Assembly: GCF_020382885.2 (NCBI RefSeq)
Contig: NC_058501.1
Coordinates: 18,038,001-18,102,000, forward strand
Direction: 5' to 3'
Length of the DNA: 64,000 bases
DNA from: Scatophagus argus
Taxonomy: Eukaryota; Chordata; Actinopteri; Scatophagidae
Shown here: positions 44,501 to 56,600 of the stretch, piece after piece
How the letters are laid out: every line of letters starts with the position of its first letter
Numbering within the stretch: the first letter of the stretch is position 1
Position numbers and translations under genes: made by a program
The notes under the pieces: generated by a model
The model's input: the letters and a program-made list of their open reading frames with translations, nothing else
Database searches by the model: none
What the model was told of the DNA's origin: nothing

Positions 44501-47500
44501 ATGTTCAAATCACAGGTCCAAGTGAGGTACATGTTGGACAGGCCATAAATTTAACCTGCTCTGCTGAGTCCAACCCATCTGCTAGTTACACCTGGATGCT
44601 GAATGGGACGGAGATACACAACTCTGCTGTGTTCACTAAAAACACACCTGAGCCTTCTGACAGCGGCGAATACACCTGTCAAGTCACAAATAAAATAACT
44701 GAGAGAACGTCATCGGCGGTGCACGTATTATCTGTAACAGGTAACAAGATGGTGTTGATTTCACATGTTGTTGATGGTCTTGCATATTGTAGCCCACAGT
44801 ATTATACACCTGCTTCTTCAAGCTTTTTCTCATAAATTAATTTCTAACAACTAAATGTGTTGGATTTGTTTAAATCTTATGCAACAACTCCACTGAATTG
44901 TCCTTTAAAAGAGTAAAATTAAGTCTCACAGTTCTTCATGCTGAGATATCTACTTTGTTAAAAGCTGACACCTACATTACCCACAATGGAACAGAACAGA
45001 ACTGGCCAGCTGTGAAGACACCTAAAGGGGCAGATTATTATATGCTTTGTATCCACAGGTATGATCAAAGAGTTCCTCAGTGATGTAAAAATCATCTTCT
45101 TCTGCCCTTTATTGTTTCAGGCAACTCGGCCACAACATCAGGCTGTTCAGGTGGTTGCATTGCTGGGATAGTAATCGCAGTGTTAGTCATCCTTGGAGCA
45201 GCTGGTGGTGGAGGATACTACGTTTATAGAAAAAAGTAAGTGGAATATAGCTTTCAGATAGCTTTAAAGTTTGGGTCCAAAACATGACTCAGAGGCTAGG
45301 CAGGTTAAGTAAGTCAAACGTTAGCGATCATGTACAGGCGTAGCAGGCAGAGATCACAAGTGGGCCGCCGAGTTGAAAGTACATGATCAGGCAGATAGTA
45401 CAGTATGTGGTGCAGGATTAAAGGTGCAGTGGGACCATGTGTGTAGCTGGGTGGTGGAGGACAGCTGATGGGAAACGGCGTGAACACAAGGGTTGCTGTT
45501 GGGCGGGAGAAAGTGTCCTGTGTGCAAACAGGACAGCAAGCACATGAGAGCAGAACATGTGGAACTGCAATCTGGCTGACGTTGTGACAGTAAAATTTTA
45601 TTTACTCAAGGTTAATATTCAGCAAAGAGTCTCTTGCCAACACATATTCTCTATAGAGTCTTAAGCCTTTACCATTCTGCTCTTCTCAGTTGAGTTGCAC
45701 CTTGACACTGTACAACCTCATATTTTCTTGTCAGTTATAAATATTTAACTTATTAAAATACCAGTTGTTAAAATTAGAATTGATCGTTTGAGTTATAATG
45801 GTGATAGCTTGGAGCTATATTTGAGAAAGAACTACCCTTAACTATTAGCTTTCTTTGTTTTTTGTGGTCCAAACAGTAACATAATATAAAATATGTACTG
45901 GTGCTGATATCAGGCTATTTTTTGACTTTCAACACTGTATGACACGTGTGACGCACAGCAAATGTGATTTGCTGGACACTAAAACAAAAGAATGGACCCA
46001 CACACACCCTGACACAGGAGGTAAAAGTTAAATTGATTTTTCATAATAAACGCAAGAACGAAGGTTACCACACAGAGATGTACTATCCTAAAGCAGTCCA
46101 ATAATATACACAAAGTCCAGGGTAATGTGGCCCTGACATGTGATAATCAAAACAGATCTAATTTGTTTATCTGGTTACTGAGTATTAATACTACCATTAC
46201 TACAACCCCGACCAAAAAAGTTGGAACATTGTGTGAAATACAAATAAAGCAGAATTTGATCACACATTTTCATATATAACCGATATACTGTGAATAGATA
46301 TTTAATTTTTTATCTGAACAACAGCAACAAAAGACGACAAAATGTTCATTAAAAAACAACTGTTTGAACACGTCACAGATGGAGCCCGATTCAGCATTTT
46401 GTGAAACATTGCATGATTGATAGAAAGATATTTGTACATGGGCTCAGCAAGTCTTTGTAAAACTGCATAAAGCAATGTTTTATGCAACGTCCCAACTTTT
46501 GTTGGAATTGGGGTCGTAATATTATCATTAGAATTATTATTATTATCTTTCTGCTCATCAAATCCAATAATACCTTTTAAATGTGTCATTTTCTCTCAAA
46601 ACAGAAAACAGCAGAAAAAGCCCTCCAATAGAAACACGGCCACCGGACCCACAAGTAAGTGTACAACAAGTGTGTGTGTTTGTTTATTCATACATTATTA
46701 TAGACTCCTGTAAATGTAAATCATTGTAAGCACCATCATCTTTCATGCTTTACAGGAATTGAAGGTCATGACAACCAAACATACTCTGAGGTAAAAAAGA
46801 CGTCACACACTCTCTGTTCACCCAACAAAATGTACATCCATATTGACCTGACAACCACTACAACGACATTTGCATGCGCATTTACATCAGAATATGTGTG
46901 GATACAAGTGACTGTGGATAATTCATGTTTGGACTTTGGACTTATGCTTTATAAAAATCATGAGACGTCAGTGAACAATGATGCAGAAGGAAATAAATAA
47001 ATTGTATAATAATAATTGTAAAATAAAATGTGATACATTTAATGATTCACGTACAAGGTTATAATGGATGATTTTCTCACGCAGAGCACATTATGATACA
47101 GTAGAAATGGTGCCTTTGTTTAGTGTTAGAAGTATAAAGTTTATTTATTATCATCAGTAGTGGTAATAGTTAAAAGAAAATTAGTAATACAAGATGCAAG
47201 ATACAAGATAGATTTATTTGTCACACACACAATCATGCACGGTACAATGTGCAGTGAAATTCTTTTTGTCCCTGCTACCAAAAAATAGGTAAGTAAAATT
47301 AAATATTGTAAAATAGCAAATTTATAAAAATAAAAATAATAAAATTAAAAATGTGAAAATGTGCAGTATTTACATGTACAGTACAGTATTTACATCTGTA
47401 ATAAAATAGTAAGTGTAATCTCACTGTTTTGATTGTAATTTAGAATTTCCGTAGAAATAAATGTGTTAAAATCTAAATGGTGAGATTGGTTTTATAGTTT

Positions 47501-48091
47501 GCTCTAACATATCAGTGTCCAGTCTGTCGTCAGGTTTGTTTAGTCAGACAGGCTAATCTTTTTACCACAGGGCTCGACATCAGACTTTGAACCAGGAAGA
47601 AGATGTTCAGTGGGCATAATGTAGTGAAAGAGTAAATGTGCCTTAACTCCATGTACCTGTTCAGCCTTTCTTGGTTTTAGTTAAGCTTGTTTTGAGCCTT
47701 TAATCAATCACATATTTTTTACCTGCTAGTATCTGGTGTGGTATCTCTCTAAATGCAAATTAGATGTTGTAGAGTGTCAAACCGAGATGATCGGATTCCC
47801 TAAACTTACAAAATCAACAGAGTTATCTTACATTGCCTCTTTGTTATTGTGCTCCAGGAGCTGAACTATGCAGATATCAAGTTTTTCAAGAACAAAGATG
47901 GTGGGACAGTCCAGCTGGGGCAGCAGAATAACTCAGAATACGCTCAGATCAAAGTGAACAACAGACCCGTCGTGGAACATTCACCTCCTACCTATGATGC
48001 CCACCTGCAGCGACCCAAGAGGGAAGCTCCTCAGCCTGACGTCACACAGCTTTATGCTAAGGTTAACAAGAACCGGGCGAATCACACATGA
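38539..48091 (+). CDS. Gene E: CEACAM-like receptor, N + 6 C2 domains, ITIM tail
   Basis: Complete spliced plus-strand gene, 801 residues. Exons: signal 38539-38584 ([16 protein letters not shown]); N domain 39807-40121; C2-1 41292-41570; C2-2 41786-42049; C2-1 42984-43262; C2-2 43483-43746; C2-3 44097-44369; C2-4 44489-44740; transmembrane 45121-45235; tail 46605-46654, 46756-46790, 47858-48091. The summed length is divisible by three with one open frame. The N domain lacks cysteines. The tail has LNYADI and SEYAQI, both fitting the ITIM pattern (I/V/L/S-x-Y-x-x-I/V/L), plus TQLYAKV. Such tails recruit SHP-type phosphatases in mammalian CEACAM1 and Siglecs, so an inhibitory receptor is likely. 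It faces D head to head. A SINE and a MITE lie in its introns. Confidence 0.9.
39362..39731 (+). mobile_element. tRNA-derived SINE, family 2, in intron 1 of gene E
   Basis: GGCAGCACGGTGGTGCAGTG (A box region), GGTTTGAATCCCGG (B box region), conserved body, GGATGG tail. A 9-bp imperfect duplication, ATTTACTTA at 39353-39361 and ATTTACTCA at 39732-39740, flanks it. It ends about 70 bp before the N-domain exon. Confidence 0.9.
42829..42923 (+). pseudogene. Half C2-1 exon in gene E
   Basis: Acceptor CACCTACAG leads into [18 protein letters not shown] and FCSSSGSSL, then joins CTGCTGTGTCTGTGC, the intron tail preceding the next C2-1 exon. No donor. Use of this acceptor would lead to a stop within about 85 codons. 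Confidence 0.8.
44932..45058 (+). other. Possible alternative exon before the membrane exon of gene E
   Basis: An acceptor-like CTCACAG is followed by 127 bp open in the phase expected after C2-4 ([20 protein letters not shown], then YYMLCIHR) and a donor-like GTATGA. The length would shift the frame and skip the membrane segment, giving a soluble form. The peptide is conserved in A, B and C. Plain intron conservation is the alternative. Confidence 0.35.
45260..45600. other. GC-richer intron segment of unknown origin in gene E
   Basis: The composition is richer in G and C than the neighbouring intron, and the stretch has no counterpart in genes A-D. It looks like a relic of an unrecognised element. 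No coding potential or terminal repeats were identified. Confidence 0.3.
46201..46518. mobile_element. MITE with TACAACCCC-type terminal inverted repeats
   Basis: It begins TACAACCCCGACCAAAAAAG and ends CAACTTTTGTTGGAATTGGG plus GTCGTA, whose reverse complement is TACGACCCCAATTCCAACA. These imperfect ends match a family widespread in teleosts. It is about 320 bp, non-coding, and lies in the intron between the membrane exon and the first tail exon of gene E. Confidence 0.75.
47195..47430. mobile_element. Probable retroposon tail in gene E intron
   Basis: AAGATAGATTTATTTGTCAC followed by ACAATGTGCAGTGAAATTC resembles the reversed 3' end of a dispersed fish retroposon. An A-rich stretch follows. 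Family not identified. Confidence 0.4.
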
Positions 48092-48776
48092 GGGATCACT
48101 GGAGGCCAGAAGCAACTGACACGTGGTTGGAGAAACCTGCACTTGCCTCTCATTGCATTTATAGACAACTTATTTTAGACTTGAGTTTACTCAGTGAAAG
48201 CACTTTAGCAGAGGTTAATAATCAACCCGGTTATGACAGTTATTGGTGTGACCGAGGTCAGAAAGCACAATGTTGTCCTGTTATTGTGCTTTCACAGTAT
48301 ATGGTAATTCTGATGTCCTTCCATTAGTGTGTGTGCAGTGAATGAAAAGCGCTGATATCTGAGTGGAATCGTTCTCAGTGAGTGATTCAGTTTGTTTGCT
48401 TGAGACGTAATGTTTGACACTGATGAGGTGTCAGACTTGACTCGTGCTGCGTGCTGTGTAATTTCAGTTGCAGTCTGTAGCTTGCTTGTCAGTTTTTCTA
48501 TTTATTTTACATCTTACCAAATGAAAAATCTTGGTTGTTTAACTATATTTAATTTACCTTTCAGTGGTGCCTTTCAGGACATTTTGCTTGGCATCGACAG
48601 AGCTTGTTAAGTTTGTCTGTACAGCAGTGAACTGCAATGACCTGGCAAAAGATAAAGATGAAGGTAGAAGTTCAGCTTTATGAAGAAGAAACAATAGTTA
48701 TAAGTTAGTTATAATTAAAGTAAAAGGAATTTCCATGAGATTTCCATTAGTTATGTAATGGGTATCTTCAGATCCA

Positions 48777-48782
48777 ATAAAA
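48777..48782 (+). terminator. Candidate polyadenylation signal for gene E
   Basis: AATAAA about 690 bp after the stop codon. A second AATAAA lies at 49128-49133. Which one is used cannot be told from sequence. Confidence 0.4.
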
Positions 48783-49139
48783 AGTCTTGAAGTCCATCAA
48801 CAGGCAGGTGAGAGATAAAACTTTTACAGCCTTTTACGGTTAATGTCAGTAAAAATTGCAACGTGAATGCATGATAAGGTGCTTCTTCCGTGTCCAAAGC
48901 AAAGTAATTCAAATAAGTGCAACATGGCCAATAGGAAATAGAACCAAACTGATGTTGCCATAAACACTCCCTGTTTGGCACACCAGCACGCATCCTCAAT
49001 TTTATTATGGCACTCCTAAGTTATGCTATATTTTGTTCATTATCTTAAGGCATGGCATGCATTATGTTTGCACTAATATTTTTTGATAGAAGTTCATTTA
49101 ATATCTTGAATCCTTTTCTTTGTAAGTAATAAAGAAGTG

Positions 49140-51080
49140 TTTTTTGGAGTTAGTGTAGGATTAAATCAACAGTGTTACCTCAGATTTTGTTTTCCTGACC
49201 CTTCCCTTTCCTGTAGGATCATCGGTGTTATTTTAATCTTCACTGACACCTGACATTTGTGATCTCAGCAAATAATTTTAGGAGGAAACTGGAAAGTTCT
49301 ATACTTTTTAATTTAATTAAGGTTGACAGTCATTTGTGTTCACCCAGGCTACACATTAACTTCTCCTTTCTTAGGTTCCTGACCAGCAATCTGATAATCT
49401 ATTGTTGATAAAGTCAAACCACAGCATGTCAGGAACCAAGGTTAAACAGTATATGATACTGCACATTTTACTGATAATCGCTTCTTCCCCTTTTTAAAAC
49501 AATGACTGGTTCAGAACAAGGTACATGAAGAGAATGAAGTGTCCCAAACCGAGCTAATGGTTTCCCCTCCCCCATCAGTTACTCATTGTTAAAGATCAAA
49601 CTCAAAATCAGCCTCCTTTCAGTGCATGCACTGAAAAGACTTTTCTTTAATGTGCTTGTTTTACACTTTACTTAGCTTTTCCACACTATGAAACTGAATC
49701 CTTTGTTTTTGTTTCTTTAAAATGATCTTACACACTTATTTGAAATGAATGTATTTTACATGACATTTTCAGGTGAAAATTAATGGATAAGTTAATGAAT
49801 TCATATATTATGGTATTTTTAAATTAAATGGACTTTTGATCATGAAAACCACCCCTCATCTTATTATAACTTAAACCTTAATACCTTAAAACATTTTCAA
49901 CTAAATGTGAAAATTCAGGGAGGCTTTCATGGTTTTTGGTCAGTGGGCTTCTACCCCTTAAAAAAACATTAAATCATGCACATAAACCATTAAAATATAT
50001 TTATCTTCATTATCACAAGGCATAGCTACCTCTTTTGGAATACACTTTGTTATCATTGTTAAATTAAGAAGTCATTTGTGTTATTTTAACTCTCTTTTCC
50101 AGAGTTTCTTGTTTCATAGTGAACCGTATCCTTGTGATCTGTTTACCATTAACTTCTGTCTAATCAGCCTGACAGCTTTGAACTGTTTAATGCCATTCCA
50201 ATGTGAATGTGTGATTAATGCTTGACCGGTTTGCCCAAAGAAAGAAGGCAGTGAATATAATTCTCAGGTTGGAAATATTACATTTGTAATTTAATTTAAA
50301 TGCTTGTTCAAATAAATAAACTAGTTTGTTACATTAACTTACATTTGTCTTTAGTTTTGTTTTTTCTCCTGTGTGACTCTGTTTGTTTCTTTGTGTTCAT
50401 GTTTACAATCTTGATGGTACGGTCCATAAATACAGTGACCATGCAAAGAGTCACATCTTGGTGTGAGTTATTAATTTATTACTACAGGGAACCATAAATG
50501 CAAGAGCAAGTTCAGCACAGACATGAATTTGTCTTTTACAGCCAGAGCCATATAGTCCCACTAGGTGCAGGGTAGCTTATGTTTTCTACTAATAATCACT
50601 ATAATCAGTTTGATAGGGCTCCATTCATGCTTGCTTACTTAACAAAAACAGATATCATAGTCAGCATTATAAAAAAAAAAGTGATAAAAAGAAAGTGAGA
50701 GGGAGGAGTGGAAGGGGGGAGCAACAAGTAATGACAAACTCCTGTGGAGACAGCGCCATCTACTGTTTCATTCAATACCAAACTGTTCAGAACCACGCAA
50801 TTTCAACACACCTGTTTCCACATATCCTGTTACTGTTTTTATGATTCACACTAATCCGTACTTATAAAAATAAAGCTAAATAAATAATCTGTCACATTAC
50901 CACACAACTTACAAAAGGCACAAAAACTAACCTAACCTGTTAACAGTAACTACAGATTTCCTTTCAGGGTTAGACTGCATTGATTTCATAATGAGGTAAA
51001 TTCCTCTGATGAAATTTGGGAGTGAAAGTGCATAATGTTGCGGTAATAGGTGTTGAAAGTAACTTCCTGCCTCTTATTCA
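49140..51080. other. Intergenic region between genes E and F
   Basis: AT-rich sequence without convincing exons, terminal repeats or SINE boxes. A purine-rich tract lies at about 50670-50730. Nothing else was recognised. Confidence 0.5.
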
Positions 51081-51095
51081 TAGCTATTATAAAAA
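51060..51095 (+). promoter_or_regulatory. ETS-like core and TATA-like box before gene F
   Basis: AACTTCCTGC (an ETS core on the minus strand) is followed by TATAAAA at 51088-51094, 28 bp before the start codon. The TATA-like box is close to the ATG, so a very short 5'UTR or a different start site is implied. Confidence 0.3.
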
Positions 51096-51121
51096 AGTAA
51101 GCCATAAGAGACACGACTAAA

Positions 51122-53040
51122 ATGGCTCACTGGAATAAGCTTTGCTGTGTTTTGTTGGTGGCACTGACGGGTAAGAGATCTTTAATGTGATATTAAGTAA
51201 GCTGGTGATGGTGGCTGAAGGCTGAAAATCATTTCTGTTTTGTCTGTGCTTAACTTTTGATCTGCTGATGAGAAGGGATTGTGTCCATCACAGACTTACA
51301 GAAGCAAAGACGATGTCATACATTACCAGTCAAAAGTGTTAGAACACTCTAGTTTTTCCAGGTTTTTATTGAAAATTATGCAGTTTTTTTTTTAACCTCT
51401 AAGTTCACCACTTACCTTTGTACCATTTCAAGCTATTCATTGAACTTGAACTGCTAGAATTTCAATTTTTTAAAAAAATGGAATAATTGGAGTGTTCTAA
51501 AACTTTTAATCGGTGTATACATTATCTGACACAGCCATACTGACTGCGCCTCTCTTTCAGGGGGACCAGGTTTAGTGGCCTCACAGGAGATTACCTGGTA
51601 TGGTCCAGTGCATGCTGGTCAAATTGTCACTTTCACCTGTTCCTCTTCTTGCTCTACAAAATGCATCTACACCTGGTCCTTCCTGGGCCGCACTGTCAAT
51701 GGGAGCACATTAACCTGGACACCGGATGGACGGGACAGTATGGTAGAATTACACTGCAACATTCTTGATCCAGGAACAGGAGTCTCCAACACTATGTCCA
51801 TCAATGTAGAAATTCATAGTAAGTTCAGCAGGTGGATTGCTGCACCAGCTGTCCAATGGTGGATAGCTAAAAGTTAAGCATTCTGAAGTACTTGTACTTT
51901 GTGTGAATCTACTACTTTATGATACAACTTTGGATCACAACCTTTTTGGTTTACAAAAAGCAGTTTATTGGCACTGGTAGTGTTACAGCTGTCCTTGCAG
52001 CTTTCATAAAAGAGTAACTCCCACCTTTAACTTTCACATAAGAAGTAAAGATTCAGTCCAAAACTCCCACAAAATTACTTAATCCAATATTATGTGCATA
52101 CAATATTTGAGTGACACATAATTTCTATGTATTAGCTCTAATGTGTGTGCTTTCCCACTGCATCTGGTGTCCTGTGTTGCAGATAGATTGTCTGTGCAAA
52201 TCAGCTCACCAAACACTGTCCCATCTCTCAACAAGTCACTGGATCTGGTCTGTTACTGTGATACGGTAGTTTACGTCTTAGATCCGCCACTCCTGGTCTA
52301 TCAGGTGGTCTGGTACAAAGATGGACAGAAAGTGACCCTGCGAGAAAATATGCAGCTGCCGGACAATGCAACACTTCATTTTGACTCACTGCTGCCCTCT
52401 GATGCTGGATTCTACCAGTGTGAGGCTTACACGATTATGTCACGGCGGAGAAGACTTTTCAGCCTGGGCTATCTTCTCAGCTGTAAGTATACATGAACTG
52501 AAGAATAGTTTAAGCCAGCGATAAAAGCATTTTCATTCACACAGTGGAGTGAACTTTCTAATTTCTCCATAGTTGAACCATGGAACGTCAGCATCAGCGG
52601 ACCTGACATTGTGTTTCCTGGCAGACAGAGCAAATTCACCTGCTTGGCGAGATGTAGCTTGAATGTGGACTGTGCTGTCAAATGGCAGTTCAGGAGCGGC
52701 TTCCCCATTGGAACTCACCTTTCAGTCTATGAAAATGAGCTCAGGTGGACCCCTTCCATACCCGGTACTTTCCAAAACTTCACCTGCGTCGCAGAAAACG
52801 TAGCCACTAGACGCTCTGCTGAGGCCACCAAGATGGTTGAAGTCAAAGGTGCTTACAGCTTTTGTATTTGCGCTTGTGTCTTCTATTACATCAGTGTCAA
52901 ATTAAATGTTAAATTCAGTAAATTTATTCGATTTGTCCTGTCATCTTCACCCTCATACAGATGGATCAGAGGCGGTGCAGTTCAGTGGACTTTTTGTAAT
53001 GATCTTCAGCCTGGGTCAGCTGCTGCTTTTTGATTCATAG
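51122..53040 (+). CDS. Gene F: GPI-anchored type protein with three Ig-like domains
   Basis: Spliced gene of about 320 residues. Exons: signal 51122-51170 (MAHWNKLCCVLLVALTG, good AAAATGG start context); D1 51561-51818; D2 52183-52482; D3 52573-52848; last exon 52961-53040. All joints are phase 1. D1 has extra cysteines (CSSSCSTKC) and a WTP motif; D3 also has a WTP motif (LRWTPSIPGT) and extra cysteines (CLARCSLNVDC). D2 is C2/I-like with VVWYKDGQKV and DAGFYQC. The last exon ends in a hydrophobic segment (SGLFVMIFSLGQLLLF) with no basic tail, as in GPI-anchored proteins. It is diverged from A-E, and I do not recognise a specific orthologue. A cell-surface adhesion or decoy role is inference. 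Confidence 0.8.
51324..51517. mobile_element. Small Tc1/mariner-type MITE in intron 1 of gene F
   Basis: The left end ACCAGTCAAAAGTGTTAGAA and the right end GTTCTAAAACTTTTAATCGG are imperfect inverted repeats. They sit between TA dinucleotides, the usual Tc1/mariner target. Length about 190 bp, non-coding. Confidence 0.7.
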
Positions 53041-54360
53041 AGCTGTTCCTTTTTTTAAATACTGTATTTTATATTTTCTTTTAAGGAAAACTGTGGCAAC
53101 TTCACATATTCTAACATAAATTCCTGTAAATATGTGTAATTCACTGTATGTTTTATAAAGCCTTGGAAACGTCAAGTACTAATTCATTCCAAATATATAT
53201 GGCACGAATACTGTCTGAAAGTACAGTGAAAATATGTTAACAGTATGGCACAAGTATGGCAGCACATTAGGAGAGTGACGAGAGAAAAGCCTGTTAGCGT
53301 AGGCTACATCATATTTCATCTGGTTGTACAATAAAATTAGTATCGAAGTTACAAGTAAAACAAACCAGTAATGTAAACAACAGTACACAAGTGAAGTTAA
53401 ATCAGGCACCAGTTGTCACCATATGCTGTTGAAAAATGCTTGCTGAAATTCTGTGTGGAATTCTTCAAGTGGAATCCAGTGTCCTTAACAAAAACGGCTT
53501 AAGGCGTTGTTTGACTTCACCTGACCTGGATGTGTTACTGATTCACTCACACTCTGAAAAGAGGGTTTTGTGAAGTCAGCCTCTGTCAAGAAAGTAAGTG
53601 ACTCATAATACTGATGTGTTTTTTTTCTCTCACCGTCCTGAACCTGAACAAATAAGGCAGATAAGAGAATCACACAGAGCAAACAGATGAGGGAGACAGA
53701 GGCAGCTTTATGTGTGTGTTATCCAACCTCTCCTTTTGCTTTGTTTTGTTTTTCTGTATGTTATCTTACCTGGTTCATATAGTTTGCATCCTGTGGTTTA
53801 ATTTGAGCAGAATGGGGAAGCAAAACTGGAAAAAAAAAAATATTTATGTTAAACCAACAATAAAATATTTGCCATACCACACCTGAGTTGAGTATTAAGT
53901 ATACTAATTCTGCAGAATGGCCCATTTCATATTAATATACAGACTATTTTGTGTTATATATTAAAAAGATGGTGATAATAATTTAAATTTTTATGCTGTT
54001 TGTTTATTGATTTGTTATATCCATGAGGTGTCCATTTGCTCTCCATGATATTTACTTGTTGTTTTTATGTTTTAAATTTTATGTTATCTGTCCCAAAGTT
54101 TAATCATTTCATTTGTTTTTTAGGGTATTTTTGCCCTATGGAGAAACAGAAAGACATAGCAAAGAAAGAAAAAAGAAAACACAGGAAAATAACTATTATA
54201 ATAAATTATTAGGGGAAAATAGCTACACAACACTGAGATAGAACCTTTTATCCATATAATCAATACTTATTTTTTTTATTTTACTTCTCATATCTACAGT
54301 ATGCTACTTATATTTTCTCTTTGTCTCAGAAGAATCTTCTTCATGTTCATAGTGTAATGT
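53041..54360. other. 3' flank of gene F
   Basis: AT-rich sequence with no recognisable exon or element. Candidate AATAAA motifs occur (for example near 53330 and 53860), but the site used is unclear. Confidence 0.4.
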
Positions 54361-54368
54361 AAATACAC

Positions 54369-54708
54369 TATATGACAATGCTACACTTCCAACTTGGGGA
54401 AGGCCCTTTTCTTTTATGACTGGCCCACACAGAGTCCTGACCTCAACCCCATCCAGCACCTCTGAGATGAACTGGAATGGAAATTGTGAGCCAGGCCTTT
54501 TTTGACATCACAAATGCTCTACTGCATGAATAGACAAAAATTCCCTCAGAAATACTCCAAAATCTTGTTGAAAGCCTTTGCAGAAGAGTGAAATCAGTTA
54601 TGGCTGCAAATTGCTGCAAATTTGTCTATGTATTTAGAATGCAATGTTATTAAAGTCCCTGTTGGTGTAATGATCACATGTTCCAATACCTTTGTCTATA
54701 TAGTGCAC
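54369..54708 (-). mobile_element. Tc1/mariner relic with both ends
   Basis: Starts CACTATATGACAATGC and ends CCTTTGTCTATATAGTGCAC. The internal sequence includes CCACACAGAGTCCTGACCTC and ATGAACTGGAATGG, corresponding to the transposase C-terminal region (PDLNPIQHL, DELE) after decay. Same family as 59956-60819, opposite orientation, heavily deleted. Confidence 0.75.
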
Positions 54709-54709
54709 T

Positions 54710-56590
54710 GTAAGTGATCTAAATCCTTAATCCTTAAATAGCAACAGCACAACAAAACTATGTTTCTGAGCGTGTCTCATGCATATGATGTAGATCCTGA
54801 TCTGCAACCCAAGCAGCCACACCAGCATCAGTCAGTTTAATTATATATTTAGCAATAACACGGAGTTGTCACGACAAACAGAAAAGGTGTGTATCATTAA
54901 ACTTACTGTCAAGTACAGTAGGACACTCCTGTTTTTTCTATTTTTTTAGGAAATGTGGCTCGTCCGGTCACAGCGTTGGGTTACAAGGACCAGGACATGA
55001 GGGCATCAAGGTTCTGCCTGCCTCAGGCCCTTTTGTACCGTGTAGGCTGAACACTAGGAATGAGTGGGATGTCATTAGCATTCCATGGAATTTTTGTTGT
55101 TTTCAGTCTGTTAGTTCATTCAAATATACATTATTCATTTTCTTCTTCTCCTTAATATTATTATCATTGTACATTGTGTACCTTTTTAATTTTGAGAAAC
55201 CACACAGAATATATTTGCATCCAGATTTGCAACAGAATTTTGCATATGGCATGTATTCAAAACACAATACATCAGAGTTATGACAGCATTTTATTACACC
55301 ACATACTTTCTGTTTACAAACCTTTTTTCCGAAATTAAGGTAAGGCTATTGATGTAGGAGATTACCACACTTTTTGAATGTCATGTAAGCACTATTCAAA
55401 TTCTATTCATTTGGATCTGTGGAGATTTTCCACAGGTATACCTTCATGTATCACCAAACGAGGTGGTTTCATTATATTTTACTGCAATACATTTGAGAGG
55501 GATGTTGCACTTCTTACTCCACTACATTTAATTGTTAGCCATAGTCACTTCCAATTCAATCAAGCAGATAAAGAACATAAAGCAGCTGAAATTACCCCCC
55601 TTTACATTAAGGCGATGCATCACTTATTACAACCCAGAAATCTGTCCTCTAACACTGCTTCTCCTACGCACCATCATTCCCTACAAATAACACCGCCTCT
55701 TCATCAGTCTCACCTTTTGTGGGTCAAATACCAAACACAGGTGTGCTATGATACTGAACTTTGCTCCACCACAGTTCAAATAAAGCTGCAAATGTATGCA
55801 GAGCAGAAGTGATAAAGGTATAATGGTTTGTATACTCAATATGTAATGCTGGAAAAGACAGCACTTCCTTCTCCTGTCTGAAACAGATGAGATGTGTATT
55901 GATTGAAATGTAAAAATACTCATCAGTATGTTGGTATGCCACATTATGTCTGCACGTGGCTTCCAGTACACAGAACAGAACAAAACAGATATTCTCAGTC
56001 TATATGTACTACAAAGCTGCTGCAGGTGCATTCATTTTTGAGTGTAAAGCTGCTGAAAGCATGTGGTGTGGAGTCGTTATGAAATCTGCCTTTGACACGC
56101 ACACGCCTACACATACACAGGGAGAAAACCAGAGCTACAAGTGTCATGTGGGTACACCGAAACTTTCAGGAGTTGATGTGGAAAGACAAAAGACAAAAGA
56201 AAAATAAAACATCCCCAGCATCTAACCAATATAATCCAATCAGGCTAACCTAATCAGACCTGGTGAGGGGAAAAACAACATAAACCTTCATCAAAATTTC
56301 AATCATTCACTAGGGAAAAAAAGTGGACAAATAACATTACCCGCAATCCCTGACTCCTCTGTCATGCCTCACATTTCTTCCGTCATAATTTGTCATTTTG
56401 CTCATAGGCCAAAGTGGTTAATGAGAAATATAATGCACCTTTTGTGAGTTAGAGTTAAGACCAAATATAAGCACGAACACCTGTTAGATAAGAAATGGGG
56501 TTGCTGCTGTAGGAATTTATGGGTAGGGGGCTGGACGTACTGTATGTGCAAATATAATAGAGGAGAAACTGTGAGGACATCTTCATACCA
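54710..56590. other. Intergenic region between genes F and G
   Basis: Mostly unremarkable. The stretch near 55485-55540 (TTTGAGAGGGATGTTGCAC, TTACTCCACTACATTTAATT) resembles a diverged dispersed fish repeat. An open frame of about 144 codons at 55378-55812 has no domain and no splice context. ATATAA at about 56465 could serve gene G. Confidence 0.4.
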
Positions 56591-56600
56591 TTAATGCAAA

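Noticed and set aside
55378..55812. Open frame of about 144 codons on the plus strand
   Set aside because: No signal peptide, domain or splice context; composition is like the surrounding repeat-rich intergenic DNA, and part looks like a dispersed repeat.
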